Shown piece after piece: positions 57,215 through 64,000 of a stretch of DNA of 64,000 nucleotides. This stretch comes from JAVKSL01 sp039583695 (GTDB taxonomy: Bacteria > Actinomycetota > Acidimicrobiia > Acidimicrobiales > JAJPHD01), in the NCBI GenBank assembly GCA_039583695.1, contig JAVKSL010000006.1:1-64000 (forward strand), in the 5' to 3' direction. A program made the translations under genes and the position numbers. Numbering within the stretch: the stretch's first letter is position 1; each line of letters opens with the position of its first letter. The notes beneath the pieces are model-generated. The model was given only the letters and a program-made list of their open reading frames with translations, was not told the origin of the DNA and searched no databases.

Positions 57215-58092
57215 TACCTTTCCCCCCGCCCCGAAGGCACGTGGGCGTGCATGACTGCCCGGCCGTAGTGAATGTCGTAGCCGGGATTGGGGGGGTCGTC
57301 TGGCGCAGGGTGGCCCTTGAGCTGAACCGTCGAGAAACCGGCAGTTCGAGCCAGTGCTTCGAGACCAGCCGCGTTGGGGGCCCACCAGTTGCTTGGGTCC
57401 CGGTCCAGCTCGGCACCCTCGAAGTGCTCCCATAGAGCATGGTGCTCCCAGCCCGGCACCACCATGCAAACGGTCTCGATGATGGCCAAGCCTCCGGTCA
57501 GCCGCGCGACCCGGCGCAACGCGGTCAGCGGGTCGAGCAGGTGGTAGAGCACGCCCAGGAACAGGACCACATCAAATGTTCCCAGCGCTTCTAGGTCCAT
57601 GGTCATGAAGTCTCCAACCACAGTCTCCACGTGACTCCCGAGGCGCAGGCGCGCCAGATCGAACCCCGCCCGTCCGGGCAGGGTCTCGGGCTTCCAAAGC
57701 TCGGGGTCCTGGTCCCACGACGGCACCCGTTCACCCCTGGCGACCCGCTCAGCGGTGAGACGCTGCTGAAAGGCCTGATCCACCGACCAGGCATAATGAT
57801 CCAGAGCGACGACGCGCGCTGCTCCCCGGCGCTCCGCCTCAAAGGAGAAGTAGCCGTCCCAGGCACCTATGTCCAGCACGCTCTTGCCCCTCAGGTCTGG
57901 AAGGTCCAGACCTTCGACCTCCCGAGCGAGAATCTGGGGAGACTTCTGTCCCGCCGTGACCACCCCGCCACCCAAGTCGATCGAATGAAACCACCAGAGG
58001 GCACCCGGGTCATCGGGGGCTGCGCTAGCAAGCGGCGTCTCGGCGCGGCGCCTAGGCCTCAAAACGTCAAGAATTCTCTTCGGCAATGGCAT
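57214..58092 (-). CDS. CmoB-like SAM-dependent methyltransferase
   Basis: The 292-residue product resembles the CmoB/tRNA (mo5U34) methyltransferase-like group. WFHSIDLGGGVVTAGQKSPQ, DLRGKSVLDIGAWDGYFSFEAER (SAM site), VVALDHYAWS, and FDVVLFLGVLYHLLDPLTALRR are typical, but such proteins also methylate small molecules and sugars. CmoB itself is a gammaproteobacterial tRNA enzyme, so the substrate here is open. ATG 58092 is inside the 3' end of the SPFH gene (26 bp overlap). Confidence 0.85.
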   Translation of the reverse strand: MPLPKRILDVLRPRRRAETPLASAAPDDPGALWWFHSIDLGGGVVTAGQKSPQILAREVEGLDLPDLRGKSVLDIGAWDGYFSFEAERRGAARVVALDHYAWSVDQAFQQRLTAERVARGERVPSWDQDPELWKPETLPGRAGFDLARLRLGSHVETVVGDFMTMDLEALGTFDVVLFLGVLYHLLDPLTALRRVARLTGGLAIIETVCMVVPGWEHHALWEHFEGAELDRDPSNWWAPNAAGLEALARTAGFSTVQLKGHPAPDDPPNPGYDIHYGRAVMHAHVPSGRGER

Positions 58093-58984
58093 CAACTGGC
58101 GGTGGGGCAGCCGGGGCGGTGGGGACGTCCGGGGCGGTGGGGACGGCCGGGGCGGTGGGGGCGGTGGGGGCGACCGGGGCCGGAGCCGATCCACCACCAG
58201 CCGTGAGCTGCTCAAGGGACCTGAAGGCATTGAGCAACTCGATTGGTATGGGAAAAACGAGGGTCGAGTTGCGCTCGGTAGCCACTTCGGCGAGCGTCTG
58301 AAGGGTCCTCAGCTGAAGGGCACCCGGGCTGGCGCTCAGACGGTCGGCAGCCTCGGCAAGCTCGCGGCTCGCCTCCAGCTCAGCGGTGGCACCGATCACC
58401 TTGGCCCGCCGCTCACGCTCGGCCTCGGCTTGCCGGGCCATGGCCCGCTGCATTCCCTCTGGCAGGCTCACGTCGCGGATCTCCACCTGGCGGACCTCGA
58501 CTCCCCAGCCTTGGGTCGACTGGGCGATGGTGGCTCGAAGCTCGGTGTTCACCTTGTCCCTGTGAGCCAGCACGTCGTCGAGCTGGTGCCGGCCAATGAT
58601 CGAGCGCAGGCTGGTCATGGCCAACCGCTGGCTGGCAAGACGGAAGTTGTCCACGCCGATGATCGCCTTGATTGGCTCCACCACCTGGAAATAGACCACC
58701 GCATCCACTGAGACCGTGACATTATCGGCGGTGATCACGGCTTGGGGTGGGATATCAACCACCTCGATGCGCAGGTTGACCTTCACAACCCGATCCACCA
58801 TCGGAATCCGGGTGACAATGCCGGGTCCCTTGGCCGCAGGCCGGACCCTGCCGAAACGGAAGAACACCGCTCGCTCGTACTCGGTGACCACCTTGACGAC
58901 GCTCGGCACCACTATGAGTCCCATGACCACCAGGCACGCGACGACGATGCCGACGATGTCCCCTACCCCTACGGAAGCGAGCAT
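58067..58984 (-). CDS. SPFH/stomatin-family membrane protein (slipin)
   Basis: The 305-residue slipin has one N-terminal membrane anchor (about 9-30), then the SPFH domain (VVTEYERAVFFRFGRVRPAAKGPG, RIEVVDIPPQAVITADNVTVSVDAVVYF) and the coiled-coil segment ending in QAEAERERRAKVIGATAELEA. Slipins form membrane microdomain scaffolds. The C-terminal tail is a Pro-Thr-Ala repeat. No NfeD partner gene is adjacent. Confidence 0.92.
   Translation of the reverse strand: MLASVGVGDIVGIVVACLVVMGLIVVPSVVKVVTEYERAVFFRFGRVRPAAKGPGIVTRIPMVDRVVKVNLRIEVVDIPPQAVITADNVTVSVDAVVYFQVVEPIKAIIGVDNFRLASQRLAMTSLRSIIGRHQLDDVLAHRDKVNTELRATIAQSTQGWGVEVRQVEIRDVSLPEGMQRAMARQAEAERERRAKVIGATAELEASRELAEAADRLSASPGALQLRTLQTLAEVATERNSTLVFPIPIELLNAFRSLEQLTAGGGSAPAPVAPTAPTAPAVPTAPDVPTAPAAPPPVDAIAEENS
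58112..58165. repeat. 18-bp coding tandem repeat at the SPFH 3' end
   Basis: GGGGCGGTGGGGACG and variants repeat at 9- and 18-bp spacing, encoding PTAPDV, PTAPAV and APTAPT in the SPFH tail. Confidence 0.7.
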
Positions 58985-59139
58985 GCTCCCAGTGTCTCAC
59001 AGACCCAGCGCTCTCGCTTGCTCACCATCGGCCGCCGGCCACCAACTGCACAGCATGCTCGAAGAAATAGGACAGGAGATGACCTCTTTAGGGGTGCAAG
59101 ATGGAGGAAGTCCCCCTCGAACACAGCAAAGGAGTCACC

Positions 59140-59736
59140 ATGACCAACCCCAACCACCGACCTGCACTCTTCCAGGCTTACGAGCACGCCGCCGACATCG
59201 TCGTGGGCGTCGACACGGGCCAGCTCGCGTACCCCACCCCCTGCCCTGAATACGACGTGGCCACCCTCGTGGACCACCTGGTCGGGGCGGGCCAGCGGGC
59301 CGTGACCCTGGGGCGTGGCGAGACCCCAACAGGCGAGGAGTTCCCCCACGTGGAACTGGCCGATGCCCCTGCAGCGCTGCGCAGCGCCGGCAAGGAGGCC
59401 CGGGAGGCCTGGTCCGACGACGCACGACTCGCCGCGACCGTCACCATGCCCTGGGGTGAGACCTACACCGGGAGCACCGTCGTCGACATGTACCTGGCCG
59501 AGCTGGCCACCCACACGTGGGATCTGGCTGCAGCCACCGATCAGCTCGGCCGGCTCGACAGTGACCTGGCCAGCACCGCCCTCGACGGCGCCCGCTCCAT
59601 GCTGAAGCGCGAATACCGCAACCTCATGGGAGACGGATCGCCATTCGGCTCTGAAGTATCACCACCACCTGACGCCACAGCGTGGGAACGCCTGGCGGCA
59701 TTCATGGGCCGCCGGCCCCGGCCGACCGCCGATTGA
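59140..59736 (+). CDS. TIGR03086-type metal-binding protein (DinB/mycothiol-dependent fold)
   Basis: A 198-residue four-helix protein of the DinB/maleylpyruvate-isomerase-like group. YEHAADIVVGVDTGQLAYPTPCPEYDVATLVDHLVGAGQR gives the metal-binding His of helix 1-2, and DMYLAELATHTWDLAAATDQ the later His. Some members use mycothiol. The exact reaction is unknown. ATG 59140 follows AAAGGAG at a good distance, which excludes the in-frame ATG at 59101. Confidence 0.88.
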   Translation: MTNPNHRPALFQAYEHAADIVVGVDTGQLAYPTPCPEYDVATLVDHLVGAGQRAVTLGRGETPTGEEFPHVELADAPAALRSAGKEAREAWSDDARLAATVTMPWGETYTGSTVVDMYLAELATHTWDLAAATDQLGRLDSDLASTALDGARSMLKREYRNLMGDGSPFGSEVSPPPDATAWERLAAFMGRRPRPTAD

Positions 59737-59862
59737 CCAGGTCGCCGAGACGGCCCGGCCCAGGTGTCCGGGCAGCCAGCGCCGTCTCCGCCACTAACGG
59801 TCCCGGCCAGGCGGGCGGTCAGGAGAGTGAGATGTGTCACACCCTCTCGTCATACTGTCACC

Positions 59863-60036
59863 ATGGCATCTCAACTCACCCTGATTGACGTTGACGAGAC
59901 CAGCTGGGGTCTCGATGAGCACATAAAGCTGGTTGGACGCAAAGGGATCGCACAAGCCCGAGAGGCACTGCTCTCTTCGCAGCACGACCCGGCGGTCACC
60001 GCTGGCCGGGCGGACCGCGGGCGGACCGCTGCCTGA
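59863..60036 (+). CDS. Small protein of 57 residues, function unknown
   Basis: MASQLTLIDVDETSWGLDEH is followed by IKLVGRKGIAQAREALL and a basic tail. The sequence is not low complexity, and the acidic N-terminus plus helical segment look like a real short actinobacterial protein. I do not recognise a function. CATACT lies 6 nt before the ATG, so a leaderless start is possible. Confidence 0.55.
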   Translation: MASQLTLIDVDETSWGLDEHIKLVGRKGIAQAREALLSSQHDPAVTAGRADRGRTAA

Positions 60037-60119
60037 CCGGCTCAACCGGCAGGGCCAAGCGCTCCGCGCGCGGCTGGCGGTTGCGGGCGGGGCCCGAGGC
60101 GTGGGTACGCTGGATCCTC

Positions 60120-60971
60120 GTGACCTCGGGGAATACGCCCACTCTGGCTGAGCGGCTGGGCTACAGCCCAGATGCCCGCCTGCTGATCCTGTCGTGTGAC
60201 GACCTCGGCTCCAGCCACGCCGCCAACGTCGGGGTGTACGAGGCGATCCGCCAGGGCGTCGCCACCAGCGCGGGGCTCATGGTTCCCGGGCCCTGGGCTC
60301 GGGAGGCTGCCTCGCGATATCGGGGCGAGGACGTGGGAGTTCACCTCACCGTGAACGCTGAGCACGACCTGTACAGGTGGGGACCAATCACCCATGCTCC
60401 CTCGCTGCTCGACGGTGACGGGGGCTTTCCCCGCACGGTCACCGACGTCTGGGAGCACGCCGACATGGATGAGGTGCGACGGGAGTGCCGCGCCCAGATC
60501 GAGCGGGCCATCTACTGGGGCTTCGACGTGAGCCACCTCGACGCGCACCTTGGGGCACTGGCAATGAGGCCCGAGTTCTTCAGCGTGTACGTGGACCTGG
60601 CCGTAGAGCTGGCCTTGCCGATACGACTCTCGAGCGCCGCCACGGAGCGGGTACTGGGCTTCCCATTCCGCCAGCTGGCCGCCGAGGAAGGGCTGGTGTT
60701 CCCCGACCACCTGGTGACTCCCCGGAGCCCAGGCAGCCGGGAAGCACTCGAGCGGGTACTGACCAACCCTCTCCCAGGAGTGACCGAGGTCTCTCTGCGC
60801 CCCGCTGCCGATACCCCCGAGCTGCGGGCCCTGGATCCACGCTGGGCTACAAGGGTGGACGACGCCGACCTGTTGGTCCGGGACCGATCCCTGCCAGTGC
60901 TGCTGGAGCGGGCCGGATTCGTCCTGATCGGTTACCGGGACCTGCGCCGCCTGGCACTTTCCGGGGCCTGA
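60120..60971 (+). CDS. ChbG/YdjC-type carbohydrate deacetylase
   Basis: The 283-residue protein has the YdjC fold: LLILSCDDLGSSHAANVGVYEAIRQG with metal-binding DD, GVHLTVNAEHDLYRWGP, and VSHLDAHLGALAMRPEF with a His-Asp-His group. Relatives deacetylate chito-oligosaccharides in chitin use. A sugar-binding or hydrolase partner is not in the window. GTG 60120 is preferred because TACGCT lies upstream and the longer frame has no start signal. Confidence 0.88.
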   Translation: MTSGNTPTLAERLGYSPDARLLILSCDDLGSSHAANVGVYEAIRQGVATSAGLMVPGPWAREAASRYRGEDVGVHLTVNAEHDLYRWGPITHAPSLLDGDGGFPRTVTDVWEHADMDEVRRECRAQIERAIYWGFDVSHLDAHLGALAMRPEFFSVYVDLAVELALPIRLSSAATERVLGFPFRQLAAEEGLVFPDHLVTPRSPGSREALERVLTNPLPGVTEVSLRPAADTPELRALDPRWATRVDDADLLVRDRSLPVLLERAGFVLIGYRDLRRLALSGA

Positions 60972-61071
60972 ACCAACCTGCTCGCCAGTAACCGAGCATT
61001 CACACAGGCGAAATGTCCGTGAGACAGGGCGGCCGTAGGTTGGTGCCCAGATAGGCAGTCCAAGACAACCT

Positions 61072-61221
61072 AGACGCACCTAGGGTTCCGCCATCGCAGG
61101 GTGGGCTGGTCCGAGAGGTGCACACCTCGCCGCCTCAACTGACCGCCCCCCCCGATCAGTTGAGCGGCGAGGTGCCACGGAGGGATAAAAGCCCGGGAGG
61201 CCCGAGAGGCCCTCGGGCTTT
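61072..61221 (+). ncRNA. ykkC-class riboswitch (guanidine-I type most likely) with terminator switch
   Basis: Conserved ykkC blocks appear in order: CCTAGGGTTCCG (61079-61090), GCTGGTCCGAGAG (61105-61117), then after a long GC hairpin CACGG (61176-61180) and GGGATAAAAGCCCGGGAG (61182-61199). GCACC before the first block pairs with GGTGC after the second. The aptamer's AAAGCCCG (61188-61195) can instead pair with CGGGCTTT (61214-61221) to form a terminator-like hairpin with a weak T-tract. That is an alternative expression platform. Subtype 1 (guanidine) fits CCGAGAG better, but ppGpp, PRPP and ADP subtypes share most of these bases. It lies 24 bp before the ABC binding protein. Confidence 0.85.
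61188..61221 (+). terminator. Riboswitch-controlled terminator-like hairpin
   Basis: AAAGCCCG (61188-61195) pairs with CGGGCTTT (61214-61221), extended by the GC-rich loop stem AGGCC/GGCCT. The T-run after the stem is short (TTTACTTA), so termination may be partial. Confidence 0.55.
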
Positions 61222-61245
61222 ACTTATTCGCCGGAGGTCCACGCC

Positions 61246-62958
61246 ATGCACAACCAGAAGCACGACTCGGCGCCACAGCCAACCGCCCAGCAACCGCAAC
61301 CCCCGCCAGCTGCTCGGCAGCGGGTGCGCTGGCAGCAAACGGCCTTCCTGACGGCCACCCTGACCTTGTTCGGTGCCGCCCTGGCAGCATGTGGCACCCA
61401 CGCCACCGCCAATGGCGCTGGGTCAACGCCCCCCGCGGGACCAGGCGCCCACACGTTGAACCTGGCGTTCACGGAGGACACCCAACCACTCGATCCTGAC
61501 GTGTATTACGCGGGCCAGGGCCTCGTCGCCACCACCGCGATGTACCAGGGCCTGGTGCAGTACCAGCCCGAGCCGGTCGACTACACGGGCAAGGTCGGCT
61601 TCGAGGCGCCCACCTCGAAATCGACAATCGTGCCCGACCTGGCCACGAGCTGGGCAATCTCGCCAAACGGGCTGACCTACACCTTCCACCTCCGTAGTGG
61701 CGTCCGCTTCCACGACGGGACGCCGTTCACCTCAGCAGCGGTCGCTGTGAACTTCAAGCGCCGACTTGCCGTCAACGGCGGGCCCGCCTACCAGCTGGCC
61801 AACCTCGCAAGCGTGTCCACCCCCAGCCCCCTGGTCGCGATGGTACACCTGACCAAGCCAACCAGCGCATTCATGGACTACCTGGCGTCGGCCTACGGAC
61901 CAAAGATGATCAGCCCAACCGTGCTGGCCGGTCACGCCGGCAGCAATCATGCCCAGGCCTGGTTGACCACCCATGACGCCGGCACAGGTCCCTACACCAT
62001 GACCAAGGCGGTCGTGGGCCAGGAGTACGACCTGTCCTACTACCCCGGCTATTGGGGAGCCAAGCCCTTCTACACGAAGGTGGTCATCAAGATCATCCCC
62101 GACATCTCCACCCAGGAGATCGAGTTCGAGGACGGCCAGCTCTCGCTGCTCTTACAGGGCCTCAACACCCAGGCAATCAGCCAGTTCAGCCACAGCTCCA
62201 AGGACCATGTGTACGAGCCTCCAACGCTGGAGACCTCGGCCCTGTGGGTGAACCCCAAGACCCCGGCCTTCTCGACCCAAGCGGCCCGAGCCGACCTGGA
62301 CGCGGCGATCAACAAGGCCCAGCTGGTCCAAGACGTCTATCCGGGCCGGGCAATCGTGGCAACGCAGGTCTACCCGGCCGGCGAGATGCCAGAGGGCACA
62401 GCAATGCAGGACCCGGCGTACGACCCCAACAAGCTCAAGACCTTCCTCGCCAGCTACAAAGGGCCCAAGCGCGTGATCCTGGGCTACGACCAGGCCGACC
62501 CGGCGGACGAGCCGCTGGCCGACCTGCTGCAAGCGGCGTTCGAGGCCGACGGCCTCCAGGTGACCGTGAAGGGATACACCGACACGGCCCTTTACGGGTT
62601 CCCGACCAATCCCACAGGAGCACCGGACCTGGTCGTGGACACCAACTGGCCAGACGCGGCAGCACCGGATACCTGGGCCCGGATCGTCATGTACAAGGGC
62701 GGCGGCCTCAACTACTTCGAGTGCTCCGTCCCGCAGGGTGACTCGTTGCTGAATAAGGGCCTCTCGGCGACAACTCCCTCACAGGTGCAGATTGACGATG
62801 AGCAGGCCGGGGCCGCGTACTCGGCGTCCGGGTGCTGGGACGTCATCGCTGATCGGGGTGATACCATCGTCGCCCCCACGTGGATGGACGGCATAGTTCA
62901 CCAGGTGCCAGTCCCTGAGACGGTGGTGCTCGCCGATCTCCACCCGGACAACTCCTAG
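61246..62958 (+). CDS. ABC transporter substrate-binding protein (SBP family 5, peptide/opine type)
   Basis: A 570-residue lipoprotein: a charged N-terminus, helix, and lipobox (GAALAACG, Cys49) lead the SBP_bac_5 fold. SWAISPNGLTYTFHLRSGVRFHDGTPFTSAAVAVNFKR is the family signature. It binds peptides, opines or related solutes and delivers them to an ABC permease. GGAGG lies 8 bp before the ATG. The upstream riboswitch suggests the ligand may be a guanidino or related nitrogen compound (inference). Confidence 0.92.
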   Translation: MHNQKHDSAPQPTAQQPQPPPAARQRVRWQQTAFLTATLTLFGAALAACGTHATANGAGSTPPAGPGAHTLNLAFTEDTQPLDPDVYYAGQGLVATTAMYQGLVQYQPEPVDYTGKVGFEAPTSKSTIVPDLATSWAISPNGLTYTFHLRSGVRFHDGTPFTSAAVAVNFKRRLAVNGGPAYQLANLASVSTPSPLVAMVHLTKPTSAFMDYLASAYGPKMISPTVLAGHAGSNHAQAWLTTHDAGTGPYTMTKAVVGQEYDLSYYPGYWGAKPFYTKVVIKIIPDISTQEIEFEDGQLSLLLQGLNTQAISQFSHSSKDHVYEPPTLETSALWVNPKTPAFSTQAARADLDAAINKAQLVQDVYPGRAIVATQVYPAGEMPEGTAMQDPAYDPNKLKTFLASYKGPKRVILGYDQADPADEPLADLLQAAFEADGLQVTVKGYTDTALYGFPTNPTGAPDLVVDTNWPDAAAPDTWARIVMYKGGGLNYFECSVPQGDSLLNKGLSATTPSQVQIDDEQAGAAYSASGCWDVIADRGDTIVAPTWMDGIVHQVPVPETVVLADLHPDNS

Positions 62959-62987
62959 CACAGATGACGGGCCAGGGGACAGTTCAT

Positions 62988-64000
62988 ATGCGCGTTCCGG
63001 GTAGGACCCCGCCAAAAGAGAACGACCGGCCGGCCCCCGGACCAGACCGGATTGCCGACGTGGCCGATCTCTCCGTGATGTTTCGCCGCGAAGGACGGCC
63101 GATCCACGCCCTGCGCGGCGTGGACTGTCACGTGGGGCGAGGCGAGATCCTGGCCTTGGTCGGCGAGTCAGGGTCTGGCAAGAGCGTGCTCGGCCTGTCC
63201 CTTCTCGGCCTGCTCCCACGCCGGCCAGCCCCGGAGGTCAGGGGGCACGCGACGGTGATGGGAGTGGACATGCTGCAATCTTCCGACGACGAACGTCGCC
63301 ATGTCCGCAAGGCTCATCTGGGGGCTGTCTTCCAGGATCCGATGACCTCGCTGAACCCGACAATGCGGATCGGCGCGCAGGTGCAGGAGGCCGCAGGGAG
63401 CACCGAGGAGGCACTGCGCCTCCTCGGTGCGGTCGGGGTTCCCAGTCCTGAGGAACGACTGAGCTCTTTTCCCCATGAGCTGTCGGGGGGGCTGCGCCAG
63501 CGGGTGATGATCGCCATGGCGATCGCCGGGCAACCTGCCCTGGTGATCGCTGACGAGCCCACGACCGCCCTGGACGTGACGGTTCAGGCCCAGATCCTCG
63601 ACCTGATCGTGTCCCTGCGGGACCAGCTCGGGTCGAGCTTCGTCTTCATCACCCACGATCTGGCTGTGGCCCGCCAGGTGGCCGACCGGATCGTGGTCCT
63701 GTATGGAGGACGGGTGGCGGAGCAGGGCCCGGCCGAGGCCGTGCTGAGGGGTCCGGTGCATCCCTATACCACCGGGTTGCTGCTTGCTCGGGTGACCCTG
63801 CAGAGCCAGAGGGATACGGTCCTGCCGACGCTGACCGGCGATCCGCTCGATCCATCGGTCGAGCTGGCAGGATGCCCCTACTCTCCCCGCTGCCCCGCGC
63901 GCGTAGGCGAGTGCGACAACCGCCTGCCCGAGCTGGTGGCTCTCGACGCGGCTCGCACTGTGGCCTGTGTCCTCCTCGATGCGACGGGCAACCCACCCGC
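62988..64000 (+). CDS. oppD: Oligopeptide-type ABC transporter ATPase (cut by window edge)
   Basis: The ATPase drives import with the binding protein upstream. Present are Walker A LVGESGSGKSVLG, FQDPMTSLNPT (Q loop), signature LSGGLRQRVM, Walker B LVIADEPTTALD, FITHDLAVAR (H loop) and the oligopeptide C-terminal Cys-rich segment GCPYSPRCPARVGECDN. Permease genes do not lie between it and the binding protein, so they should follow beyond the edge. ATG 62988 has AGGGGA 8 bp upstream; ATG 62964 is the alternative. The 3' end is outside the window. Confidence 0.92.
   Translation, partial: MRVPGRTPPKENDRPAPGPDRIADVADLSVMFRREGRPIHALRGVDCHVGRGEILALVGESGSGKSVLGLSLLGLLPRRPAPEVRGHATVMGVDMLQSSDDERRHVRKAHLGAVFQDPMTSLNPTMRIGAQVQEAAGSTEEALRLLGAVGVPSPEERLSSFPHELSGGLRQRVMIAMAIAGQPALVIADEPTTALDVTVQAQILDLIVSLRDQLGSSFVFITHDLAVARQVADRIVVLYGGRVAEQGPAEAVLRGPVHPYTTGLLLARVTLQSQRDTVLPTLTGDPLDPSVELAGCPYSPRCPARVGECDNRLPELVALDAARTVACVLLDATGNPP

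Overview
The window is a high-GC (by eye about two-thirds G+C), gene-dense bacterial chromosome fragment. It is best read as an uncultured or draft-assembled actinobacterium, perhaps class Acidimicrobiia (inference, not tested by phylogeny). Supporting markers are a WhiB protein beside paired ArsA/Get3-like ATPases, an LprG/P55-type lipoprotein-transporter pair, actinobacterial cytochrome oxidase subunit IV, a PAC2 protein, VKOR, frequent GTG starts and apparent leaderless starts. Three runs of exactly 100 N (10941-11040, 23493-23592, 53506-53605) are assembly gaps.

Layout. 1-3346: mfd (cut by the window edge), a coiled-coil protein, pth and rplY, all on the minus strand. 3347-3797: gene-free, repeat-rich. 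3798-8098: cytochrome c oxidase genes ctaC-ctaD-ctaF and a class III aminotransferase. 8249-12150: PAC2, a beta-class DNA methyltransferase and a membrane Ser/Thr kinase. 12094-14979: comF, dprA and a thiolase. 15078-15326: decayed IS110 transposase. 15400-18777: SCP2 protein and nitrite reductase nirBD. 18850-25085: small Cys-rich protein, acyl-CoA dehydrogenase, sucCD, pcrA. 25135-29773: sixA, HtrA-like protease, HxlR regulator, LytM-like protein, tRNA-Pro, response regulator, STAS protein. 29796-33815: ArsA/Get3-like pair, WhiB, APC permease. 33812-39051: VKOR plus DUF929 thiol protein, selB, selA. 39159-42165: mrp, HesB/IscA, ridA, hydrolase. 42215-47880: panC-nadB-nadC-coaX-lysS and a coupled 55-aa membrane peptide. 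48055-51262: YceI, MFS transporter, LprG. 51402-56686: lipid-modification cluster (FAD oxidoreductase, DUF1365, cyclopropane-synthase-type methyltransferase, desaturase, SRPBCC). 56744-58984: SPFH protein, CmoB-like methyltransferase, lipoprotein. 59140-60971: small genes and a ChbG-type deacetylase. 61072-64000: ykkC-class riboswitch, peptide-type ABC binding protein and ATPase (cut by the window edge).

The most striking feature is a set of short tandem repeats placed in frame inside otherwise conserved genes: mfd, the Ser/Thr kinase, pcrA, the DUF929 gene, ridA, the MFS transporter, DUF1365 and the SPFH gene. Every coding unit is a multiple of 3 bp (12, 15, 18, 21 or 27), while noncoding arrays include 7- and 8-bp units. 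All three assembly gaps lie inside these arrays. Repeat phase shows that each interrupted gene stays open across its gap, and that the apparent DUF1365-methyltransferase fusion is an artefact of the 100-N filler.

Other points of interest are a ykkC-class riboswitch with a built-in terminator switch, a 106-bp palindromic MITE-like element in two copies, three further dispersed repeat families, two palindromic operators in divergent promoters, and tightly overlapping operons with 4-bp start/stop overlaps.
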